This document shows positions 1-5,029 of a stretch of 5,029 bases of DNA, piece by piece. Origin of the DNA: Rhodoferax sp. (GTDB taxonomy: Bacteria; Pseudomonadota; Gammaproteobacteria; Burkholderiales; Burkholderiaceae). The notes under the pieces are model-generated. The model was not told the origin of the DNA. It was given only the letters and a program-made list of their open reading frames with translations, and did no database searches. Numbering within the stretch: position 1 is the first letter of the stretch; each line of letters begins with the position of its first letter. The stretch spans positions 1-5,029 of the forward strand of contig JAQGNA010000174.1 in assembly GCA_028292075.1 (NCBI GenBank). Reading direction: 5' to 3'. Made by a program: the position numbers and the translations under genes.

Positions 1-318
1 TCGACCGCCTATGCCCTGTCGGCTGGCGGGCCGCTGCTGCACCCGGCCATTCCCGGATGGGTATTGGTGCCCATCGCGCCGCACACTTTGTCGAACCGCC
101 CCATCGTCCTGGCCGACCCTGGCGAGATCGTGATCGAACTGGTGGCCGGCCGGGACGCCAGCGCCAATTTCGACATGCAGTCGCAGGCGACCCTGCAACA
201 TGGCGACCGCATTTCGGTGCGGCGTTCGCAACACCATGTGCGCTTCCTGCATCCCAAAGGCTGGAGTTATTTCGACACCCTGCGCAAAAAGCTGCGCTGG
301 AACGAAGGGAATGTATGA
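1..318 (+). CDS. nadK: NAD kinase, C-terminal part (5' end outside window)
   Basis: This is the last 105 codons of an ATP-dependent NAD kinase, the cytoplasmic enzyme that phosphorylates NAD to NADP. The reading frame is open from base 1, so the N-terminal domain with the GGDGT motif lies outside the window. Visible family marks are [11 protein letters not shown] at the very start (the conserved glycine-rich GSTAYSLSAGGP segment), PHTLSNRP at visible residues 27-34, FDMQSQ at 57-62 (matching the CDSQ region of E. coli NadK), and the closing [17 protein letters not shown], which aligns with HPKDYSYFNTLSTKLGW of E. coli. The stop is TGA at 316-318. It lies 82 bases before recN on the same strand, a pairing common in proteobacteria, and the two may share a transcript. 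Nothing looks broken. Identification is firm; only the missing N terminus limits it. Confidence 0.95.
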   Translation, partial: STAYALSAGGPLLHPAIPGWVLVPIAPHTLSNRPIVLADPGEIVIELVAGRDASANFDMQSQATLQHGDRISVRRSQHHVRFLHPKGWSYFDTLRKKLRWNEGNV

Positions 319-400
319 CCCCCCCTACGTTCGGCACTGCGTGTCCCGCCTGTCCTCCAAGCATTGACTGCCCTCACTCCCAAGACTGAACGACGCTGAC

Positions 401-2044
401 ATGGCCCTGAAACGAATCACCCTGCGCGACTTCGTCATCGTGCGCGAACTCGAGCTCGACCTTTTGGCCGGCTTCACTGTGCTCACCGGTGAGACCGGCG
501 CGGGCAAATCCATCCTGATCGACGCGGTGCAGCTGGCTCTGGGCAGCCGTGCCGATGCCGGCGTGGTGCGCGAAGGCGCGGGCCGGGCCGACATCAGCGT
601 CGAATTCGACAGCCCGGCCGAGACGCTGGCCTGGCTCGAAGAAGCCGGCTTTGACACCGCCGACACCTTGCTGCTGCGCCGCACCATCGATGCCCAGGGC
701 AAGAGCCGGTCGTGGATCAACGGCAGCCCGGCCACCGCCACCCAGCTGCGCAACATCGGCGACCACCTGCTCGACATCCACGGCCAGCACGCCTGGCAGA
801 GCCTGACCCGGCCCGACACGGTGCGAGGCCTGCTCGACGCCTACGCCGGCACCAGCCCCTCGGCGCTGCAGGCACGCTGGGCCGACTGGCGCGCCGCGCA
901 GAAGGCACTGGCCGATGCGCGCGCCGCACGCGACTCCTGGCAGCAGGAGCAGGAGCGGCTGGCATGGCAAATCGGCGAGGTGGAGAAGCTGTCACCAGGT
1001 GCTGACGAATGGGACGAGCTCAACACCGACCATGCCCGGCTGTCCAACGCCCAGGCACTGCTGGACGCGGTGCAGACCGCCATCGACGCACTGGAAAACG
1101 ATGACAGCGGCGCTCTCGGCGGCCTGGTGCGCGCGCACACAGCGCTGCAGGGCCAGGAGCACATCGCCCCCGAATACCGCGCCCTCGCGGAGATCCTCGC
1201 GTCAAGCCTGGCGCAGGCCGAAGACGCCGCCCATTCGCTGCACGCCACCTTGCGCCGAACCGAGCTCGACCCCAACCGGTTGGCGGAACTCGACGAACGC
1301 ATGGCGCTCTGGGTTTCGCTTTCGCGGCGCTACAAACGCACGCCGGCCGAGTTGCCAGCGCTGCTCGCGAGCTGGAAGCAGGAGTTGGCGCGGCTCGACG
1401 CCGCCGCCGACCAGGGCGCATTGGAATCGGCGGAGCGCTCGGCCCATGAGGCCTATCTCGCCCAAGCCAAGGCACTGACCAAGGCGCGCACCCAGGCGGC
1501 GCCAAAGCTGGCGCGGGCCATTACTGCATCGATGCAGGGGCTCGGGATGCAGGGCGGCCGCTTCGAGGTGGCGCTGCAACCGGTGGAACCCAGCGCCAGC
1601 GGCATGGAAGAGGTGCAGTTCCTCGTCGCCGGCCATGCCGGCAGTTCGCCTCGGCCGGTGGGCAAGGTGGCCTCGGGCGGTGAACTGTCACGCATTGCGC
1701 TGGCGATCGCCGTGACGACGAGCGAACTCGGCACCGCACAGACACTGATCTTCGACGAGGTCGACTCGGGCGTGGGCGGCGCGGTGGCCGAGACCGTCGG
1801 GCGACTGATGAAGCAGCTTGGCCGCGACCGGCAGGTCATGGCCGTCACTCATCTGCCGCAGGTTGCCGCCTGCGCGGACCACCATCTCGTGGTGGCGAAG
1901 CAGCGCGAGGGTAAAACCACGATCAGCAGTGTGGGCAGCGTGACCGGCGAAGAGCGCGTGGCCGAGATTGCGCGCATGCTGGGAGGGGAGCGGCTCTCGA
2001 GCACCACGCTGGCGCACGCCAAGGAAATGCTCGATGGTGTCTGA
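401..2044 (+). CDS. recN: DNA repair protein RecN
   Basis: This is a complete 547-residue SMC-like ATPase of DNA double-strand-break repair; E. coli RecN is about 553 residues. The N-terminal half of the ATPase head carries Walker A GETGAGKS (residues 30-37), preceded by ITLRDFVIVRELELD, which matches the family start and supports the ATG at 401. The middle, roughly residues 150-380, is rich in Ala, Glu, Gln and Leu and forms the coiled-coil arm. The second half of the head has the ABC signature KVASGGELSR (422-431), Walker B TLIFDEVDSGVGG (448-460) and the H-loop THLPQ with His484. All catalytic motifs are intact. No clear Shine-Dalgarno sequence precedes the start. RecN is SOS-induced in E. 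coli, but I find no CTG-N10-CAG LexA-type box in the 82 bases upstream, so damage control, if present, must act from elsewhere, for example ahead of or within nadK. Confidence 0.97.
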   Translation: MALKRITLRDFVIVRELELDLLAGFTVLTGETGAGKSILIDAVQLALGSRADAGVVREGAGRADISVEFDSPAETLAWLEEAGFDTADTLLLRRTIDAQGKSRSWINGSPATATQLRNIGDHLLDIHGQHAWQSLTRPDTVRGLLDAYAGTSPSALQARWADWRAAQKALADARAARDSWQQEQERLAWQIGEVEKLSPGADEWDELNTDHARLSNAQALLDAVQTAIDALENDDSGALGGLVRAHTALQGQEHIAPEYRALAEILASSLAQAEDAAHSLHATLRRTELDPNRLAELDERMALWVSLSRRYKRTPAELPALLASWKQELARLDAAADQGALESAERSAHEAYLAQAKALTKARTQAAPKLARAITASMQGLGMQGGRFEVALQPVEPSASGMEEVQFLVAGHAGSSPRPVGKVASGGELSRIALAIAVTTSELGTAQTLIFDEVDSGVGGAVAETVGRLMKQLGRDRQVMAVTHLPQVAACADHHLVVAKQREGKTTISSVGSVTGEERVAEIARMLGGERLSSTTLAHAKEMLDGV

Positions 2045-2128
2045 TCCAGCCGCCTGGCCCGACGCCCGGGTGCCGTCGTCCACACACAAAAGTGTTCGCC
2101 CGCCCTGCCCTGTCACCAACTGTCCGAC

Positions 2129-3043
2129 ATGCAAACTGAAATCATCCTGATCACCGGCATGTCCGGCTCCGGTAAATCCGTGGCGCTGCATGCCCTGGAA
2201 GACGCCGGCTTCTACTGCGTCGACAACCTGCCGCCCGAGCTGCTGCTGACCTTCGTCAAGCTGGAGCAGACGCACGGCGCGACCAAGGTGGCCATCGCCA
2301 TGGACGTGCGCAGCGCCACCTCACTGCCGCTGGTGCCGGAGCAGCTCGAGACACTGCGCAAGAACGGCGTGCAGATCAAGCTGCTGTTCCTCGATGCCGC
2401 CACCGACACCCTGGTGCGGCGCTATTCCGAGACCCGCCGCAAGCACCCGCTTTCGCGCTCCGACCTGATCGACCAGCAACGTGCGCTGTTCGAGGCGATT
2501 GAACTCGAGCGCGAACTGCTGGCCGACCTGCGCGACCAGGCCCATGTGATCGACACGAGCATCATCCGGTCATCGCAACTGCAGGGCTACATCAAGGGGC
2601 TGGTGGCCTCCGCGGCCAGCCAGTTGACGCTGGTGTTCGAATCGTTCGCTTTCAAGCGCGGCATACCGCTGGACGCCGACTATGTGTTCGACGTGCGCAT
2701 GCTGCCAAATCCGCACTACGAGGCCGATCTGCGGCCACTCACCGGATGCGACGAACCGGTGGCGCAGTTCCTGCGGCAAAGCCGGGACGTGGCGCAGATG
2801 TTCAGCCACATCGAGCAGTTTCTGACCCACTGGCTGGAGTTCCTGGCGCGCGATCACCGCAGCTATGTGACCGTGGGGATCGGCTGCACCGGCGGCCAGC
2901 ACCGCTCGGTGTACCTGGTCGAAAGGCTGGCGGCGGCGTTCAGCGAGAACTGGGTCACACTCAAGCGCCATCGCGAACTGGACGCGCGCGGCAACTTCAA
3001 TGGGCCTTCGTCTGGGCTGAAGTCGGGCTCAACGATTTTCTGA
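2129..3043 (+). CDS. rapZ: RapZ-family nucleotide-binding regulator (YvcJ/YhbJ family)
   Basis: This is a 304-residue member of the RapZ/YvcJ P-loop family. In E. coli RapZ is an RNase adapter that delivers the sRNA GlmZ to RNase E and so tunes glucosamine-6-phosphate synthase; whether that role exists here is unknown. Seen directly: Walker A GMSGSGKS (10-17), [10 protein letters not shown] (27-36), the second nucleotide-binding motif AMDVRS (57-62), [20 protein letters not shown] (171-190) followed by LPNPHY, and GCTGGQHRS (252-260) in the C-terminal domain. The ATG start gives the same short lead to Walker A as E. coli, though no strong ribosome binding site is visible. E. coli RapZ (284 residues) ends just after RHRTLEKRKP; here the matching RHRELDARG (280-288) lacks the KRK cluster and runs on for 16 residues ending SGSTIF. 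It follows recN by 84 bases and converges with mutY. hprK, a frequent neighbour in related bacteria, is not next to it. Confidence 0.95.
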   Translation: MQTEIILITGMSGSGKSVALHALEDAGFYCVDNLPPELLLTFVKLEQTHGATKVAIAMDVRSATSLPLVPEQLETLRKNGVQIKLLFLDAATDTLVRRYSETRRKHPLSRSDLIDQQRALFEAIELERELLADLRDQAHVIDTSIIRSSQLQGYIKGLVASAASQLTLVFESFAFKRGIPLDADYVFDVRMLPNPHYEADLRPLTGCDEPVAQFLRQSRDVAQMFSHIEQFLTHWLEFLARDHRSYVTVGIGCTGGQHRSVYLVERLAAAFSENWVTLKRHRELDARGNFNGPSSGLKSGSTIF

Positions 3044-3050
3044 ACCAAAC

Positions 3051-3070
3051 GCTGCGCCGTCCGCGGCGCC
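3051..3070. terminator. Possible weak bidirectional terminator hairpin between rapZ and mutY
   Basis: The 32-base gap between the convergent stop codons contains a perfect 6-bp GC-only inverted repeat: GCGCCG at 3054-3059, loop TCCG at 3060-3063, and CGGCGC at 3064-3069. The position, immediately after both genes, suits a terminator shared by the two strands. Against it, no real T-tract follows on the + strand, and on the - strand there is only a short GTTTGG a few bases beyond the stem. In such GC-rich DNA a stem of this size can occur by chance. Call it a candidate only. Confidence 0.35.
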
Positions 3071-3075
3071 GAGGT

Positions 3076-4209
3076 TCAACCGGCTTCGAGCAACTTGCGA
3101 ACCGGCGTGGGCAGGCCGAATTCCGCCACACGCTCCCGCTCGACCCACTGGCCCACCGCGTCGGGGGCCACACTGCCGGGCCAGTCGACCATGACGCAAT
3201 GCAGGTGCAGGTCTTTGTGGGTCAGCACATGCAGGAACGCAGGCAGGTCTTCGACGTTGGCCCCCGGACCGGCGCGTTGCAGCAGCGGGGCCACGGCGTC
3301 GCGACTGCCAAACACCGGAAGGCAGAACAGCCCCGCCCAGACGCCGGTGTCGGGACGCCGCTCGAGCCAGATCCGGCCTGACGCATCGCGCGCCCACAGC
3401 AACCACCATGATTCGCTGCTGCGCTTCAGCTTGCGGGTCTTGACCGGAAACCGCTGAGGTTCGCCGGAGCGATGGCCGATGCAGAGATCCTGCAACGGGC
3501 AGAGCAGGCATGACGGGTTGCGCACCAGGCAAACGGTGGCACCCAGGTCCATCAGGCCCTGGGTGTACCGCGGCATGGCGGTGGGCAGATCATGATGGGG
3601 AAGCAAGGCGGATGCCTGTTTCCAGAGCTGGCGTTCGTTGGCCGCCACCGAGAGGTCGGCGCCGAAGCCCAGTGCCCTGGTCAACACCCGTTTCACATTG
3701 CCATCGAGAATGGCGGCGCGTTCACCGAAACAGAACGAGGCAATGGCCGCGGCGGTGGAGCGGCCGATGCCGGGCAAGGTCTGCAGCGCCTCGGCCGTGG
3801 CCGGGAACTGGCCGCCGTGCACGGCCATGACCTGCTGCGCACAGCGATGCAGATTGCGTGCGCGGCTGTAGTAGCCGAGGCCGGCCCATTGCGCCAGCAC
3901 CTCGTCCTGGTGCGCCGCGGCCAGGGCCGCTACGTCAGGAAACCGCTGCAGAAACCGCGCGAAGTACACGAGAACCGCGCTCACCTGCGTCTGCTGCAAC
4001 ATGATTTCCGAGAGCCAGACACGGTAGGGGTCACGCGTGTTCTGCCACGGCAGGCTGTGGCGGCCATGCGTGGCCTGCCAGCGCACCACCCGCGAGGCAA
4101 TGCCGTCACCGTCAACCTCATCGTCAATCGCACTGTGACCGCAGCCGTTAACGGCCAGGGCGGGCACGGCCGTGCCGGTGCCACCGGCCATCGGCTTGTC
4201 GCGGCTCAT
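3076..4209 (-). CDS. mutY: Adenine DNA glycosylase MutY
   Basis: This is a complete 377-residue A/G-specific adenine glycosylase, which removes adenine mispaired with 8-oxoguanine in base excision repair. Seen directly: LPWQNTRDPYRVWLSEIMLQQTQV with catalytic Glu68 (E. coli Glu37), the helix-hairpin-helix LPGIGRSTAAAI (145-156), LDGNVKRVL with catalytic Asp169 (E. coli Asp138), and the [4Fe-4S] loop Cys227-X6-Cys234-X2-Cys237-X5-Cys243. The C-terminal NUDIX-like 8-oxoG recognition domain follows from about residue 265, with RRPDTGVWAGLFCLP (284-298). The loop equal to E. coli Phe-Ser-His reads Leu-Thr-His (329-331). Homology to E. coli begins near residue 37, leaving an extension of about 30 residues rich in Gly, Ala and Asp. 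The ATG at 4209 is chosen because it overlaps the upstream stop as ATGA; the only other early ATG, Met7, would shorten it little. Identification is firm; the exact start is less sure. Confidence 0.97.
   Translation of the reverse strand: MSRDKPMAGGTGTAVPALAVNGCGHSAIDDEVDGDGIASRVVRWQATHGRHSLPWQNTRDPYRVWLSEIMLQQTQVSAVLVYFARFLQRFPDVAALAAAHQDEVLAQWAGLGYYSRARNLHRCAQQVMAVHGGQFPATAEALQTLPGIGRSTAAAIASFCFGERAAILDGNVKRVLTRALGFGADLSVAANERQLWKQASALLPHHDLPTAMPRYTQGLMDLGATVCLVRNPSCLLCPLQDLCIGHRSGEPQRFPVKTRKLKRSSESWWLLWARDASGRIWLERRPDTGVWAGLFCLPVFGSRDAVAPLLQRAGPGANVEDLPAFLHVLTHKDLHLHCVMVDWPGSVAPDAVGQWVERERVAEFGLPTPVRKLLEAG
4206..4209 (-). promoter_or_regulatory. ATGA stop/start overlap coupling the upstream gene to mutY
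   Basis: On the - strand the mutY ATG (4209-4207) overlaps the TGA stop (4208-4206) of the upstream gene, giving ATGA. This layout usually means translational coupling by terminating ribosomes and one shared transcript. It fits the lack of a strong ribosome binding site directly before mutY; only a weak GGCGGA lies a few bases upstream. The operon promoter must lie beyond the right edge of the window. Confidence 0.75.
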
Positions 4210-5029
4210 GCCGTGGCGTCCGCCGGGCCATCACCGGTCTGCAAGGCAGCGCCGGTCGAGAGAAAGTAAGAAGTCAACAACTGAAGACGTGTTTCGAGCT
4301 GGCCGAGCACCGCCTCTTGCGTCTCGATTTCGGCCACGCGTTCGTCAAGGCCCCCCGCTGCCTGCTGGATGCGGTCGATGGCTTCGATGCGGCGGCTGAA
4401 GCTGGTGCGGCGCTCTTGCAACTGCGATTCGAGCTGCCCCGCGGCGGTCTTGCTCCAGATCTCCACCTCGGCAAAGGCCGCTTCGTACACAGCCCTGAGC
4501 CGCGTGGCCAACGCCCGCACGAGTCGGTCGGCGAACTCGGGTTGCGCCAGCCGCAGCGCATGGGTCAGCCCGAGGTAACGCAGGTGGCTCTGCTCGATCT
4601 GGCGCAGCTCCTGGTCGAAGCGGGCGACATCGGGCTCGCTGGGTGCCTGCAGAGAAAAGCCGTATTCGGCATTGAGCTGGCGGAAGGTCGCGGCCAGCAT
4701 GGTCTGGATCTCGAGGCTGTTGGCCCGCGCGCGCTCGAGGTTGCCCCGCAGCCGTGTGAAGGTTTCGCCATACACGCCCTTCACGTTGAGCTTGATGCCC
4801 GGACGCTGCAAGGCGGTGGCAAGCGCGGCCATTTCGGCTTTGAGCGCACGGCTTCCGAGCAGGGTGAACACGTCGCCCAGCAACTTGTGCTGCACCGAGC
4901 GCACGGCATGGATCTTGGCGTTGCCGATATCGAATTCGAGCTTTTCCTGTTCGATGCGCTGGCGCATGTTCTTGATGACGGCGCTGTTCTTGCCGCCCAA
5001 GCCCTGCAGTTCGGCTTTTTGTTCCGAGA
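4206..5029 (-). CDS. C-terminal part of a helix-rich protein, probable dynamin-like GTPase (N terminus outside window)
   Basis: The frame is open from the right edge to the TGA at 4208-4206, showing the last 273-274 codons. A TTG at 5000 could be read as a start, but in-frame codons (reading SEQKAELQG) continue upstream to the edge without a stop, so the gene is most likely cut. The visible part is almost wholly helical and charged. Segments such as KGVYGETFTRLRGNLERAR and the end region GLDERVAEIETQEAVLGQLETRLQLL show heptad-like spacing expected of stalk or coiled-coil helices. No signal peptide, clear membrane segment, zinc site or catalytic motif is visible. From memory it resembles the C-terminal stalk of proteins annotated as dynamin family in Burkholderiales, which often sit beside mutY and have a GTPase domain near the N terminus; that domain is not in view, so the function is inference. 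An unrelated coiled-coil protein remains possible. The last ~10 residues (GDGPADATA) look disordered. Confidence 0.7.
   Translation of the reverse strand, partial: SEQKAELQGLGGKNSAVIKNMRQRIEQEKLEFDIGNAKIHAVRSVQHKLLGDVFTLLGSRALKAEMAALATALQRPGIKLNVKGVYGETFTRLRGNLERARANSLEIQTMLAATFRQLNAEYGFSLQAPSEPDVARFDQELRQIEQSHLRYLGLTHALRLAQPEFADRLVRALATRLRAVYEAAFAEVEIWSKTAAGQLESQLQERRTSFSRRIEAIDRIQQAAGGLDERVAEIETQEAVLGQLETRLQLLTSYFLSTGAALQTGDGPADATA

Noticed and set aside
364..392. TTGACT at 364-369 as a -35 box for a recN promoter
   Set aside because: At 16-18 base spacing the -10 position reads close to TGAACG, which matches TATAAT at only two positions; too weak to call.
374..970. Long antisense open frame opposite recN (198 codons)
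   Set aside because: High GC makes long shadow frames common. Its translation shows no family motif, and the + strand frame is clearly RecN with all ATPase motifs.
2084..2095. ACAC-AAAA-GTGT inverted repeat in the recN-rapZ gap
   Set aside because: A 4-bp stem is well within chance, and there is no T-tract, operator family or matching second copy.
1688..2275. Antisense open frame of 195 codons spanning the recN end and rapZ start
   Set aside because: It covers conserved RecN and RapZ coding sequence and has no recognisable domain; a shadow frame.
3592..4269. 225-codon + strand frame opposite mutY
   Set aside because: It is the mirror of the conserved MutY catalytic domain and its translation has no family motifs.
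4206..5000. Complete 264-residue gene starting at TTG 5000
   Set aside because: The frame stays open to the window edge and the upstream residues continue the same charged helical style, so a truncated longer gene is more likely.

Overview
The window reads as an ordinary, densely coded chromosomal segment of a GC-rich betaproteobacterium. Protein sequence style suggests Burkholderiales, most likely Comamonadaceae; this is an inference from protein resemblance, not a computed placement. There are five protein-coding genes, two cut by the window edges. I see no RNA gene, insertion sequence, CRISPR array or long repeat.

Layout, left to right. On the + strand: the C-terminal third of NAD kinase (1-318), an 82-base gap, a complete recN DNA-repair ATPase (401-2044), an 84-base gap, and a complete rapZ-type nucleotide-binding regulator (2129-3043). 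A 32-base gap with a small GC-rich hairpin separates rapZ from two convergent genes on the - strand: mutY adenine glycosylase (4209-3076) and, upstream of it and overlapping by ATGA, the C-terminal part of a helix-rich protein that is probably a dynamin-like GTPase (5029-4206, N terminus outside the window). No gap exceeds 85 bases, so no long non-coding stretch remains to be explained.

Functional picture. Two of the genes act in genome maintenance: RecN in double-strand-break repair, and MutY in preventing G:C to T:A mutation from 8-oxoguanine. NAD kinase supplies NADP(H), which supports oxidative-stress defence, and nadK next to recN is a common proteobacterial arrangement. RapZ belongs to the family that controls glucosamine-6-phosphate synthase in enteric bacteria, but its job here is uncertain because the C-terminal RNA-binding residues known from E. 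coli are not kept. The + strand genes may be co-transcribed; the two - strand genes are almost certainly translationally coupled.

I found no evidence of an undescribed system. The points worth a second look are modest: the RapZ C-terminal tail, the MutY N-terminal extension and altered 8-oxoG-reading loop, the coupling of mutY to a probable dynamin-like protein, and the recN-rapZ junction without hprK.
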